A DNA stretch of 64,000 nt from Ctenosaura bakeri (taxonomy: Eukaryota > Chordata > Lepidosauria > Squamata > Iguanidae), in the NCBI GenBank assembly GCA_948474755.1, contig CAOLHI010001041.1, forward strand, positions 248,001 to 312,000, in the 5' to 3' direction. The notes below the pieces were generated by a model. The model searched no databases. It was not told where the DNA came from and saw nothing but the letters and a program-made list of their open reading frames with translations. Shown one piece after another: positions 22,122 to 34,725 of the stretch. How positions within the stretch are numbered: position 1 is the first letter of the stretch; the number at the start of each line of letters is the position of its first letter. A program made the translations under genes and the position numbers.

Positions 22122-22552
22122 GGCTCTTTTCACATGGCATTTCTCATGTGAAAAGGCCTCCGGAGTGTCGTGTGATTGCGAGGAGCATTTCAGATGACGT
22201 CCTTGCAATTGCACAATGCTGCCAGTGCCGGCAGGCGCTGACCATGGACTATATCATTTTTGGCTTTTAGAAGAAAATGGTGCTCAATTGCGCATTTCCC
22301 CAGGGCCCTACATGCACTTACCGTAAGTGCAGAGACTCTGGAGCCACGGCCCTCATGTTTCCTCCTCCAGTGCAGCCTGGGAAAATACCTGGCTGCACTG
22401 TGGAATGAAGAGGTGGAGCTCTCATGCTGCCTACTGGCCGACCGGCAGCTCCTGTGGAGCAGAAGCAGTGGGGATGTGAAATCCTCTCGCAAGAGGCTCT
22501 CATGTGATCTCCATTCACCTGGGCTGGATGCAGGTAAGCTGTAGAAAGGACC
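22122..22552. mobile_element. Harbinger-like MITE, type B
   Basis: A 431 bp copy with left end GGCTCTTTTCACATGGCAT and right end AAGCTGTAGAAAGGACC, flanked by TAA on both sides (22119-22121 and 22553-22555). The interior has TCCTCCAGTGCAGCCTGGGA and its partner GCTGCACTGTGGAATG. CpG content is lower than in 3894-4375 because of C-to-T decay, so it is older or has been methylated longer. Confidence 0.82.
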
Positions 22553-22555
22553 TAA

Positions 22556-23139
22556 GTGATGTCCTTTCTAAAGCATCATCTTACCAGTTTTGCAGAGTTC
22601 TGGCCTTACTTTGTTGATTGGACACAAAAATGCATCTTTTCCAAAGAGAGCATTTTCCAACCTTATTGGTTGTTCCTTGAAAAAATCAACTGGGAAATTG
22701 TTTTGGTAAATTTTGATCTGTGCACTAAATGAACCAATAAATTTTGGGTTGCTTTCTGGCTATCCTAGGGTTAATTGGTGCCAGGCATCTCAAGTGACAG
22801 AGTCTAAATCAGCAGCAATGACTCTCTGTGGTACAGCCCAGAGACTTACACATGAAGTAGCAAAAGAGAAATCTGCCTAAGATTTGTTTCTGGCTGCTGG
22901 TGCCAATTAGAAGACACAGCATGCAAGTGTGTGTTTTTCTGCTTCTCCTCCCATACCTCAGGCAACAAGCAGTGTTCCCAGAGGTTTAAAAAACAGCATG
23001 GCACCTGCCAATTGTTATACTCTATTGTGTATTGCAGTAGCAATGAAGTTCATTAATTACAAAATATAGTGAATGCCACAAAGGCAACATTAGAAATAAA
23101 TATTCTTGATCTAAATTTAACTTCAGTATTTATTACAGC
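22556..23139. other. unique DNA, nothing recognised
   Basis: No gene or named repeat was recognised. Confidence 0.4.
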
Positions 23140-23265
23140 TACATCAGGGCTGTACAACCTATGAAAATCCAGATCTTCTTGGACCCAACTTCCCTCAGCC
23201 CTGGCCAGCATGGCCATTGGTCAGAGATAATGGAAGTTCTACTCAAATAACAACTCACAAGCCAT
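23140..23265. repeat. dispersed reptile repeat, CAGCCCTGGCCAGCATGGCC type
   Basis: CCCTCAGCCCTGGCCAGCAT, then GGCCATTGGTCAGAGATAAT and GGAAGTTCTACTC, form the familiar block often written in amniote repeats as CCATCAGCCCCAGCCAGCAT followed by GGGAGTTGTAGTCC. It is a fragment, and the parent family is uncertain. A second fragment lies at 46969-47045. Confidence 0.45.
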
Positions 23266-26200
23266 AGCAATTGGTGATATTTAGTGCCATCCTACACATT
23301 CTTATTGTAGGTTGGTCTCCAGCCAAAGCAAGTGCAGATCGTAACATAGCCTCTGCTTTTGCAAACACTTCATCTCTACAACATATAACTGCATTAATAC
23401 ACAGAATATATTCTAAGTCCCAATGGTTTCAATAAGGGCTAACTCCTGCATAAGTGGATATGGTACTGATTTACTCTTAGATGGTATGGGACCTAGAATT
23501 AAAATAAACTATTTTAAATCCAGGCTCAGTAGTCTGATTTTGAAAATGTAAATTCCTAATTCACAGATTTGTAGTAGACATAATGCCTTATAGCATTCGC
23601 AACAAAACAGGATATAACATTTTCTGAAACTGTGTTAGCTGAAGGTCAAGTGTCCCTTTTGAAAGCAGATACAAAAGTAAAATATGGATTAACTCACTGC
23701 TGTTCGGCTATGGAGCATGACATCAATGGTATAACTCTTGCCATGTCTATTCATTATCCACTCATCCAACTCCCACCTCCACCCCACAAAATCCGGAAAT
23801 CTTAACCTACTCCCTATTCAAAAGGCAGGACACTTATCTGCAAGACCAAATACATGGGAACAGAAAATCATGGCTATTTGTGGATTATTACCTCATTGCA
23901 TGTAAAACTCTACAAATACCCATGATTTTCTGTGTGGAGTTTTACTGTGATGGAGTGGTTGAGGAGGAGTTGTCTCTGTGCCACCTAAAGGAATTTCAAA
24001 CATGCTATAGCTGATAGATTAGTGTGCAACCTAATACATTTAATGTAATAATTGTTTGAAAAGCTTATTTTTATAACAGGATTGTGACTGGCAAGAATCA
24101 TGGCTAGATTTACTCTAAAGCCACTTATCTTGTTATATGTGCATTCCCTCCTCCTCTCTGAAGTTTCACAAAGTGCTTCTAATTTTTGGCAATTTTTCAG
24201 CAATTGCTGCAAATGGATACACATTGTTTCAAGGCTGACTTTCTTTGTCCTTGAAAATCTTGGCCCTATTGGACATTTAAATCTTATTAGCTGTGGTAAT
24301 CCACATGAATCCATATGAGGATGAAGTTCTACTCACGATTTGCTGGTGGTGTTCCCATAGGCAACTGGTTGGATACTATGTGGACAAGAACTTGAACTAG
24401 ATAGACCTTTTCTGTTGCTGCCCTGATGCTCCATTGCATCATGCTCTTGGAGGTTCTACCATTCATAGGATCTCCAAAACTCAAAATTGACTTGACAATT
24501 AGATGACAAATTGACAGTGCATTGCTATTTTTCAGATGGGTACCCATATTTCTAGTCTGCTTAAGGGCTTTTAAAATAAATGATTGTGACAGAACTCCTA
24601 TCCATATGGGCTCTGAAGTTCCAACCCTTGGCTCATATCCTTCACCCTTTCCTTTTTCCCTTAACATCTGTGCCTGGAGCTGGTACTCAGGCTTCAAGGT
24701 GACCACCATACTGAACAAGTGGATGTGTTGATCATCAGGTTCAGTATGACTCAATCTTCCTTCCTTAAAATATTAAATTAAAGTATGCTAACAGAGTTGT
24801 AGAAAATGCAACAGCGAAGATTTATTAAACAAATTGACAAAAATATATGCAATAAACATCTAGTGTTGTACTGATACCACATGCAGCATATACCTCCTCA
24901 ATTTCAAGTGAAATAACACTTCTCCCTGATCTCCTTCTACATTCTCAAACCCCCAAATTTCCCCACTTCTGTGTAATGTGTGTCTAGGATATTGCAAGAC
25001 TTCAGAAACCAACTAATAATGTAACTGTGTTTCATCAAAAGTTATGTAATCTATTCAAATATTGATATTAATTTAAAAACCTTAGGTGACATAATTTTTC
25101 TGTAATTGCCAAATGTATTTTATAGTGGCTTCAGTACGGAATAGACAGGTTTTCCAAAGAAAAGTCTTTCTTAAAAAAGCTAGATATCAACTTGACTAGA
25201 GTCCATACAGAATGAAGCACTGTGGCTTCACTTTAGCTAAGCAATGACAGCAGAGTATAGCATTTTCTTGAACACTGCCAACAGAATGGGACAATATGAT
25301 TAGAATGTGATTCTAATCAGGCCCTTCTGACTGAATAGCAGATTCGGAAATTGGGAAAATACTGCAGACCCTTCTCTTTATCGTTTGCCTAGTGACAACT
25401 AGAAATTTCAGGAAGATTACCCTTAAAGATCTTCCACAGACATTTTAAACATTATTCTTTGAAAGACATCTTGAGATTTGTTCAACGGAGGTTGTTAATC
25501 TGTGCTACAAAATATATGAAGTGGTTGTGATGGTGATGATGACAATAATTTTCCAAGAGAAGGTTATATTCTTTGCATTTTTCCTTGCACACAGATTTCA
25601 AGTCATGGTGTAAAATTAATATAAATGAATAGGTCATTATTTTTCTGTATTATCAGTAGCAAAAGACAAGAGGTACCATGCAGCTTCAATGAATAGAGAA
25701 GGACATACAGAATGAGACCAATAACTCTCAGTGAAATCATTATGCTGATTTTGAGGATTATAAATCATGGGTCTTTTCCAACTATTGCAAAAAATAAAAA
25801 TAAAAATAAATCAACTCTCTTACAACACCAACAAAATCATTTACTGCCAGTTGTGATTACCTAGAAAATCATTTTCAACTGGCACAGATCTCTCCAAGCC
25901 AGTAGGAAGGGGAGTGAGGATGAAAGAAGCTGAGCAGGCAATTTGGCCAATGAATATTCAGATTTCCTAACACTATAAGCAATTGACCAGTCATAGATCT
26001 CTTCTGTGTCTTTGCTCACTATTGGTTCTAGAGACTTAGATGATCATGCTTCCTTTTTAAAGATACAAAATTCTTACTGTTCTAGTGTAAAGGCCCTGTG
26101 TTCTCCCCTCCCATCCAGTGAAGAGAAAGAGGAATGCCCTGCAACCAAAATGAGACTACCTGATTTTTTCTGTAATGTATCCTGATATAAAATAACCCAG

Positions 26201-26561
26201 CCTCTAGGTAGGAATAAGATATTTCTGTTTGTGCTGTGAACTGTCTCTGGATATTCTGTGAAACAGACAGCATCATCTTTTTTATTAAAACCAAGAAATT
26301 CAGCAGCAAATAAAGCAACCGTCTATTTTCCTCCATCTTTGGTTTGTGGAGGAGAGGGATGGATTTCTTTTCCTAGGGAAGCCAGAATATCTTCCTCTCT
26401 GTGCTTTCATTGGCAAGCAAAATTTTTTTATTCCATCAGGCATTTGGCAACTGATTTATCTTTAATGAATGGGCTTTTAACTGTATCTTAAACTACTTTC
26501 TTATTTTTAATTATGTGTTTGTGATGCTAGTATTATTGGTAGCTTAATTCCATTTTAATGT
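23266..26561. other. long unique stretch, no gene recognised
   Basis: About 3.3 kb of mostly non-repetitive AT-rich DNA. The minus-strand frame at 24329-24754 (141 codons) was examined and resembles no protein. A short phrase at 24361-24406 (GGCAACTGGTTGGATACTAT, then GAACTAGATAGACC) looks like an old LINE 3' scrap. A short A-rich run lies near 25790-25812. Nothing else was recognised. Confidence 0.45.
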
Positions 26562-26987
26562 GGACCTTCTGTATGACACTTTCAACACACTAACATCTTC
26601 TGACCTCCTCCCATGGAGATGCAAAGAGCAGCTCTGCTGGGAGGAAAGTGTGACAGGAGTTCTCTGCTCCATATTGGCTGCCTCCATGAATGAGGGACGT
26701 GTGATGGTTCTGCTATTCCTTCTGCAGTGCAGCCAAGTACTTTCCCAGGCTGTGCTGTGGCAAGAAATCCAATCATTGCACTTCCAGACCCTCTGCAGAC
26801 TGGGTAAGTCTACAATGGTGGCATGATTGCGGACCATTGATGGAGAAAACCCATTAATGATTCATTTTGTGATTGCACCCCCTAGGGATGAGACATGGAA
26901 TCACAATGACAGCATGTGTAACAGTTGTCACAGTCCTGTCTTTCTCCTATCCCCATGGTGGGATGACAACATCCTGCAGAAAGGGCC
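26562..26987. mobile_element. degenerate Harbinger-like MITE, type B
   Basis: Left end GGACCTTCTGTATGACAC, right end CATCCTGCAGAAAGGGCC. The interior shares TTCCTTCTGCAGTGCAGCCA and the partner GCTGTGCTGTGGCAAG with 12764-13182. Most CpG sites have decayed to TG or CA. The flanks are TGT and TAT, so the duplication is mutated or the ends are off by a base. Confidence 0.65.
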
Positions 26988-26990
26988 TAT

Positions 26991-27075
26991 GTTTTTACTG
27001 TACTGTTTTTGTTTTAATTTGTAAGCCTCTTTCAGTCCCAGTTCTGGGGGAAATGCAGGAAATATATAAGGATGA
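26991..27075 (+). mobile_element. L2-type LINE/SINE 3' tail fragment
   Basis: TTTAATTTGTAAGCCTCTTT followed by CCCAGTTCTGGGGGAAATGC and AATATATAAGGATGATTAAG is a decayed form of the tail seen in lizard L2-like elements, where a TAAGCCGCC block precedes GGCGGGATATAAATAATAAT. It directly follows a MITE end. Confidence 0.4.
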
Positions 27076-27281
27076 TTAAGAATAAGAGAAGGAGGAAGAG
27101 AAAGATGTTGGATATGCATACAAATACAGACAGAGTTTGAATGGTGGTTTATCTAGCCCAGATATCTCTGCTTTAAAAATATTTTAATGCTCTCTTGTTG
27201 ACATCAGAGTGTACTTCCTCCAGAAGCTTTTCTCTTCAACACTAGATCCTTCAGACTGTACAAGTTCCAATGTGGACAGTT

Positions 27282-27460
27282 CTGTGTAGCAGTTAGAATA
27301 TCAGAGTAGGAGTAGACAAACTCATACTCAAATTTCCATTCAGCAATGAAGCTCATAGGATGATCTTGAACCAGTTATGCATCTCAGAGCCTAACCAACT
27401 TCATAGCATATTTTTAGAATAAAATGGGACTGGGTCAAAACATGTACACTGCCATGAATA
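27282..27460 (+). mobile_element. diverged tRNA-derived SINE (second family)
   Basis: The tRNA-like head includes GTGTAGCAGTTAGAATATCA and the decayed B-box region CTCAAATTTCCATTCAGCAA. It is followed by GGATGATCTTGAACCAGTTA, CTCAGAGCCTAACCAACTTC and AATAAAATGGGACTGGG. This order (TGACCTTGGGCCAGTCAC, then AGCCTAACCTACCTCACAG in younger copies) marks a separate, MIR-like SINE family. It is old and degraded. Confidence 0.55.
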
Positions 27461-30229
27461 TAAGTAAATATTCTGACACATTGTCTGTAAAGTCAGAGAT
27501 CTTTCCAAATGCCACTACTCTGGATCTCTTTAAGTGGAGATGCTGGTACTAATCTGGAACCATTGGCTTGTAATTACTCTTTTTCTAAGCACTGGGCCTA
27601 CTAAATCATGTAGATAGGTTTCCTAATGACATATGAATTGCCAAGAAGTGATAGATACATGTGAGGTGTGTCCATGTAATATTTAGAAGCTAATAGGCTT
27701 ATTCTACCTGGCTGTTGGCTGGGGCTACTAGTTCAAAATATATCAGAAGAAGGAGGGGGATGAAAGAACCTCTGGAACCTCTGCAGCACTTCTGATCTCT
27801 GGAATGATGCTCCAATCTTTCTGAGCAGAACAACAATCATTTGATCAATACTTTAATGCTACAAATAAAACCATCTGAATAAAGCAATCAAAGCAAAAAA
27901 GGGTTAAGCAGGAGCAGTCAGTAGCACAGACAAGCTATCAGGATAATGATGTGAGAGAGCCAGGGGCATTTGGAAAAAAAAGGCAAAGCAACTGCCGAAA
28001 TTGCCTGCCAAGGAACCAGATGCCGCTAGAGGGGAAAATATCTTGCTCAGTTTGGCATCTGGGTTAGTGTTTGCTGTCTGAAGAGGAGAATGATTGGCAT
28101 CTCCATCTCAAAATTGTTTACTCAAGAGTAAATCTCATTGACTGACATGCAGCTCACTTCCAAGCAAGCACAATTAGAGTTATGAAATGAGTAACTAGCA
28201 CATTTTCAGCCAGGCACAATTGCTCATAATAAAAATATGTTTTTTTGGAGGGGGAAATCTGTTTTCAGATGTCTGTAACAAAACGTATATTTTGTTAACA
28301 GTAATGCAGTGCTTATTCATTATCCTTCAATGAATGGCAGTCTGGGATGAAATCATACCCTATTTTATCCCCTAAAAGGAACAGCAATTTTCTGTCTTTT
28401 ATTGCTGGGAGTAACCTTCGACATACTGTGAGAATATATGAGGATATTCGTTATTATCCTCCTACTGAGTCCAGATAGATGTCTGTATTAAAAAAAAAAA
28501 ATCAGATTTATCTATGGTTTCAGCTCTTCCTCAACACTGCTTAGCCTAAAAATTCTCACAGTATTTGTCACTGCCCTTAGATTCCAAATAATATCTACAA
28601 AGGAAAATGTGAGGTGTCATTTTACATCTGCAAAATAAAACAAAATTAAATGAGGTAATATATCTGTAGATGAAAGTTGTGGGAGATGTTTTGTATTATT
28701 CTTTAGTATCCAGAAATGAATTACTAATCCCTGTGTTTCAAAGACTGCCTGAAAGAAATAATTGGAATAAAATCTGTGGTTTGCTCTCTAATCGGGATAG
28801 ATTTGTTACCAGCCAAAGCTGAATACTTTGTAGTGACTGCATACAGAAGCTGAGGTGCACTTTCCCTAAAGTCAAAGTGAGAGATGGTTGTGTTGATTCT
28901 CAGGTATGGATAAATCATCTGTGAGATTATGTTTTTCATGGTAGCTAATACTGGAACAAATAAGTGTTGGCTTAAGCCCAATTATTTGTCTCAATCAAGG
29001 CAAAAACATTGAAGGAATGGGGACTGGTCATGTCAACACTTGATGTAAGTACTACTGAAACTACATGAGCCACTGCCTACTCATTCAACACAGAGGAAAT
29101 GGAGGGGCAGGGGTTGAAACAGTAGGTGGATGGGAGAGATTTGAGGAGGGGTGTGAAGAATATTTATCTATCTTGTCATCCTTGACAAAAATTTGATTTC
29201 TCAACTGTCCCACTAGGAACATGTGGGCAAGGTAAGACTCTTTGGTCTTCAAGACTTTTTCTCTACCAATTTACTTTGTGGTCAAGTTTGTGATTATTTT
29301 TCCCACAGGAAAACATGATTTTCTGTCTCAGATTAAACTTTAATATGTTGAAGTAACCAGGGCCACAATATTTGCTTTGAGAGAGACTTAGAAGGAACAA
29401 GAGATGGAAGAATATTAATGTTGCCTGGCAGGCTGGTTGATATATTCCATCGGTCTTTTTCTGATGAAGAAGGCTATTTTTATACACAACATTTTCTGTC
29501 ATCTTCAGGATTTCTTCTTCTTCTTTTTTTTCTGTGCAGAAAGCATCTACCAAAAAGATGCTTCTCCTCAATCCACCCAGCAGCCTGTGTTAATTTTAAG
29601 CAACCATACATAACGTCATGCTTTTTTCTCCAGAAACATGGGAAATGGTGAATTTCTGACTATAACATGTGAGTGGGGTTCACTGGAATCAGTAATATTT
29701 CTGGTGTTTATAGAAGAGTGATTCCGATGTTCACACCTGCAAGTGTTATAGTCAGAAAAACCATGATGTCCCCTGCTTACAGGATGCAAGACTGCACCGT
29801 GGTTGTGTTGTGTGTAGTCACACAAAATAATGTATGGTGCCAGATCTGAAGAAAAATGTATCCCCAGTACATGCAACCACTGGGGAAAGAATGGAAAGTG
29901 AAATAAAATTGTGACTTAGATTTCACATTGAGTGCATTGCCTAATGCGGTAAATGAGGTACACATTGATCCAGTTTTGACAGATGATTTCAATTTGCTAA
30001 ACATAATGGTCATGGTGACATGAACAGATTGGAGAAGTAAGACTAATGACTTATCTGTTACACCTATTTCTATCCTGGCTGGTCACAGCTGCAAGTGGAG
30101 GGCTGGCCAAATGAGTAGTGGATGTTATCAATACTTTTTTGAAAAAGACCTTCACTGGACCCCACCACTCTAAATAATTATGAACCAGTCTCTATTAAAG
30201 AAAGGTTTTGGAGTTAATGATCTTATCTG
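27461..30229. other. long unique stretch, no gene recognised
   Basis: About 2.8 kb of non-repetitive sequence. The part at 27900-28160 is unique with mixed composition and contains TATCAGGATAATGATGTGAG, so it may be a weak conserved-element candidate. An A run lies at 28491-28501. The open frames at 28724-28981 and 29263-29571 (minus) show no family signature. Confidence 0.45.
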
Positions 30230-30389
30230 GTTATTGCACTATTATTCCACTTTCAATATCCTATGGAATCCTGGGGTTTGCAGTTTAGGGATGGGCCAGA
30301 CAGCCCCTCCCTAAACTGCAAACCCCAGGATTCCATAGGATGTTGCAAGTGGAATAATAGCATTATAATGGTCTAGTGTGGAAATGGCC
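30230..30389. mobile_element. Harbinger-like palindromic MITE, type A, left end lost
   Basis: It starts inside the left arm (TATTGCACTATTATTCCAC) and ends normally at TCTAGTGTGGAAATGGCC. It is the short variant, with the centre GGGATGGGCCAGACAGCCCC joining two arms directly, like 2497-2676. It abuts the RT-like fragment at 30392. Confidence 0.75.
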
Positions 30390-30391
30390 CT

Positions 30392-30640
30392 AGTTTCTTC
30401 ATAGATACTTCCAAGTCCTAATCTTATTCTGATATCTTGACTACAGTCTCCATTCTGATTTATGACTGAGCCAAGACATGGAAAATCTTTTAACTGTTTT
30501 AATGATACAATCAACTACTTTAAAGTTATGTAAATCCTCTGTGGCCATTGTTTTTGTTTTCTTAATGTTCATCTGTAACCCTGCCTTTACACTTTCTTCC
30601 TTGTCTTTATTCAAGAGTCTGAGTGGCATACCTGGGACAA
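30392..30640 (-). pseudogene. RTE/BovB-like reverse transcriptase fragment
   Basis: Two minus-strand frames, shifted against each other, together give KEESVKAGLQMNIKKTKTMA and then CLGSVINQNGDCSQDIRIRL. In RTE-clade LINEs (including BovB) the block after the YADD box reads KEESEKxGLxLNxxKTKIM, followed by FLGSxIxxDGDCSxEIxRRL, so the match in order and spacing is specific. At least one frameshift separates the halves, and the rest of the RT, the endonuclease and the 3' end are absent. A type A MITE lies immediately beside it. Whether it is BovB or another RTE cannot be decided from 80 residues. Confidence 0.65.
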
Positions 30641-33600
30641 TAAAAGATAGTGTCCTAATTCCTCTTGTTAATCCCAACTAAAATTAGACCCATTCAGTAA
30701 ATGTGACTTACCTTTATTCACTAAGAAGAAACTGATTTAATTAGTTCAGTGTTCTTGGGATTACTCAACAGGATACGGCCCATTGCCAGAAGGTACTGTC
30801 TGAAGTGTGATGGTTCTGTGGCCAAATCAGAATTAAAAAAATCATTACAAAATCTCATGATGAAAAGCAGGACTTTCTAGGTAAATAACAGTTGTATGGG
30901 GAAAGGAATGACAGCAGTGATACAGCTAAACCAAAAGCTACATGTAGTATTAATAGTCACAGATAAAACAGTTGAGTAGTCAGTCACAATAATATACTAT
31001 TAATATAAATTAATTGGTACTGAAAGGTAACAGTAGTCATTTTAATTTTCTGTTTCTTTATAGTTCCCCCTGCCCATGTTTGTAAGAAATGGCCATCTTC
31101 CTGATTAAAACTGGTATTACCAACTATATAAAAACTTGTTTCCTAGAACATATTTTATTTTGCTACTACATCCTTAGTTTGGGCTGCAGTAGGAATAACA
31201 TGCCTTTATATGATTGAAGACACTAGAAAGGACTCTTATCACAGAGTTTACAAGTTTTTCAGCTACCTCAGATTATATGACATGCAGGTTCCACTGGATT
31301 TCGAAGACACGTCTGCTCAGTCTTAGCCTCCCTCATTCTTCATGATTTAATAACTTAAGGTTATTCCATCCAACCTGCTTTTTGCCTCTGCGATGTGAAG
31401 ACTTACACACTTACCCATTTGGCAAATGTACTCAATGATTTCTGAGGGAATTCATCAGCTCACTATACTGAACATCTAATAATCTCTTGGGGGCTAGAAA
31501 ACTTCCCAAATACCTTGATCTCTATAAAGAAAAACATTACTCAATAGTAAGATCTGTTTTCTTAGAACACAACACTGCTTTATTTTATTAAAAGTTTTTA
31601 AAATTAAAGTGTCTACAGGGTACCTCAAGAACACTACGATGAATTCTGGAATTATTTGAACAAAGAACAAGAGGATAATCCATCAAATGAATACTTATAA
31701 CAACTGAAAACCAATTTTGAGCCAATGTGTTGAAAATTATAACCAGTTCTCTAAACTAGCTGGGGAAGATGGAGCTGGGTAGGTATTTCTTAAAACCAGC
31801 CATCAAAAATAAGTCTCCAGAAAAGAAAGGGTTTGGAAAATGCTTTAAAAATGTTTACAAAATTACAATATAAAGACATATAAATGACAGTCATTAAAAT
31901 TAATAATGATAAATCTCCCTCTTTGCATGAAATGGAACATGTAATTGGAGAGAATTAAAACACTCTGAATTAATTAGTTTACCAGACTGGGAAATGGTGA
32001 GGTTGCCAAACAGATGCAAGCAAACAAATGCTTGAATGAATAGTACATTACCAGTTTGCATTGGGGTTGTCCTGTAATAAACACAAGAGTCTCTTTTAGA
32101 TCTAAAGGGGAATAATTTAAAAAGTATAAGTGACATATTATTTCTCTTCTTTCTCTAGAAGACAGTCATTTCAAAAGTACACCACCAAAAATTACTTTTG
32201 ACTAGTCAAAGCTTTTGAATGTTAGAGAAGGAAATGTGGAGCACAATGGCAAGAACTGCATGTGTTAAATATACAAATTCTTCCCTACTACATGGCTTCT
32301 TGGGTCCACATAGGCCATTTTAAATCAGCTCAAATCCTATGGATGACTTTCTCTGCTACTATCCAACTCTTTCTTCTCTACTAGCAGTTATATTTTCGGT
32401 TCAGTTGGGTTCACAGTAATATTTCCCTTCAATAGCCCAACACAATCTTCTGGATTAAGCTCAGCATGAGCCAATGACTCATATACTGTGTCTTACCAGG
32501 ATCCTAACAACTTCCCTTGGAATCCAAGTGGGAAGCCAAACCTGGTTTCTACCTTAGTGGAAAAGAGTATCTTAAAGCAGATTATTCCTTCCATTGTTTG
32601 ACAGACTAATCATTTCAGGTTTTTGTCCTTGTACAGAGACTCCATTATGTTTCAGAAAAGAACACAACAAAAACCAAAGAACTCATTATCAATAAAGAAG
32701 TTAACAGGAAAGGAATTGGATGAGGACACAACAGGCAATAATCCACAGGATTTCATTTATTCTAAATGAATAGATCCTGGGACTGTATGATCAATTATCG
32801 TTACCTTATGCCTCAGGTAGTAGGAACAGCAGAGACATAGTGAGCTCTTTATGAACAAACTCTTAACCACTCAGAAGAGTCCTTCATGAAAAACTCAGTC
32901 TTTCTTTCTCATGTTATCAGTAGGAACTGCATATATTTGGTGTATTGTATTCTGCTCTACAGATCACAAGTTTTGCAGACCTGTACATTATTTTTGAACA
33001 TTATTTTTTAACCTGGACATTATTTTTTTAACCATTAAATTTTGTGTTTCTATTGTCAGGAATGTTCTGTCTGCTTCACAGCTTGGGACTCATGCTAGTT
33101 CTCAGACTTTTACCTGTGTAACATTTTTTTCAATGATATCAGATACATTTACTAGAAGTATTTACAATGCAGAGTACATGAAGCTGTCATGCCATGACTT
33201 TAGAAGTATAGTTATAGATCTTTTAGTAGGTGTATGCATCTTCTTAGCAACTATAAATTGCTTTAGTAAGTTATTATTTTTTACAAAGTAATATTCAGAC
33301 ATGTGGAAATAAAACTTTTTTTAAACATTTCAGTTACTTGATTAGTGAGTGATACAGAGAAGATATCCATGAGAAACTATGATACACAAAACCTGTGCCT
33401 TCACTTTTGTGGATATTTCCACCTTGATCAATTGTAACAGCACATGCTTAGTATACTTTATCCATAAGTGCAGATATGTATAACTTATTAACTGGTCATG
33501 TGCCGAGTACACATTATGGTTGTGGTGATGAGGTTACAGGACAATGCACCTGGTTCCCAGATATTTGGAGGCTGCACAAAAGAGCCCTATCTACATACCG

Positions 33601-34044
33601 TTACTGGGTGCTTCTGCATAATAGGGATAATCCTACAGTCTTCCTTACACAGATTAAGCAGACTGAAGCAGCTGCTAGCTGACAAAAACTTGGGGTGAGG
33701 ATAGAATTATATGTGCCACATGACCTGTCCTCCATTCTCCTCAGAAAACATGCTTACCTTTAGTATTGTGGATGACTATATCCATCAACAGTGATGAAGG
33801 AAGATAAACCCTCAATGGAAGGAATGGGAATGGGGTGAAACCTTTACTGCTTTTTATTGGTGTACACGTAAGGCCCTTCACACATCCACTGTATATCTGG
33901 CAAGCACAGAGCCATGGTTTATGCCCTCTTTCTCATGGAAAGAGAAAACTGGTCAACATGACACTGTGATGCTCTCATTCTTACTTTGTTTAATTTAAGG
34001 AGAGAGATTTGTGATAACGTTAGTATTATTTTAAAATTGTGAGG
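30641..34044. other. long unique stretch, no gene recognised
   Basis: About 3.4 kb of AT-rich, mostly non-repetitive sequence. No exon-like frame, RNA gene or recognisable repeat was found. A lone MITE-like terminus (TAAGGCCCTTCACAC) occurs near 33869-33883 without a partner. Confidence 0.45.

Positions 34045-34092
<48 letters not shown>
34045..34092. repeat. (AGAT)n microsatellite
   Basis: Twelve uninterrupted AGAT units, likely length-polymorphic. Confidence 0.97.
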
Positions 34093-34256
34093 TCCACATT
34101 TAAGAGTTCATGAATAGGGATGAATGATAGTTTAGTTTCCATTTGAATTCAGCAAATTTCTCAAAAGTCTTTTATTAAAACTAATTTTCAAAAATTGTGA
34201 TCAAAAGAATATCTGACAGAAATGTCTTTTCCAATCCAGGGTTTTTTGTTTACTTA

Positions 34257-34725
34257 GGCCATTTCCACATGGGCTTAAAAAACCGGTGCAGAGCATCCTC
34301 CAGAGAGGACGTCTGTGCCTGGGAGCGGACTGGGTCGGACCTACTTTACATAATTCTGCACCTCAGTCCACTCTGGAATGACCCGAAATGGTCATGCAGC
34401 GTGCTTTTTAAAAACCTGTTTCTTCCGGTTTTTAAAAAGCATGGAGTGCACCACTCCGTGCCACTCCATTCCCATGCTCCAGTGCAGATTTGTAGGCTCA
34501 CACCAGTGCGAGCCTGCAGATCTGCTGGGGGCAGGCTTTAGGCTGGCGAGCTTCAGCGGTTGTTGGAGAGAGCCTCCACCAATCGGAAGCCACTGTTTTC
34601 TTCCCCAGAGTAGTGCAGAGCGGTGGCCACACACTGCTCCAGAGCAGCCTGGACCCGAGCATCAAGCCAAGAAGTCCGGTAAGTACTGGACTGGGGCAAT
34701 TCCATCACCACATGTGAAAATGACC
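34257..34725. mobile_element. Harbinger-like MITE, type C
   Basis: Left end GGCCATTTCCACATGGGC, right end CACATGTGAAAATGACC. The interior repeats the type C blocks GCAGAGCATCCTCCAGAG, TGGAATGACCCGAAATGGTC and the hairpin TAGGCTCACACCAGTGCG / GCCTGCAGATCTGC, in opposite orientation to 7193-7650. The left flank is TTA; the right flank (CCC) does not match, so the right end may be eroded. Confidence 0.72.

Noticed and set aside
24329..24754. 141-codon minus-strand frame
   Set aside because: It matches no family I recognise and overlaps what looks like an old repeat scrap; length alone is not convincing in AT-rich DNA of this size.
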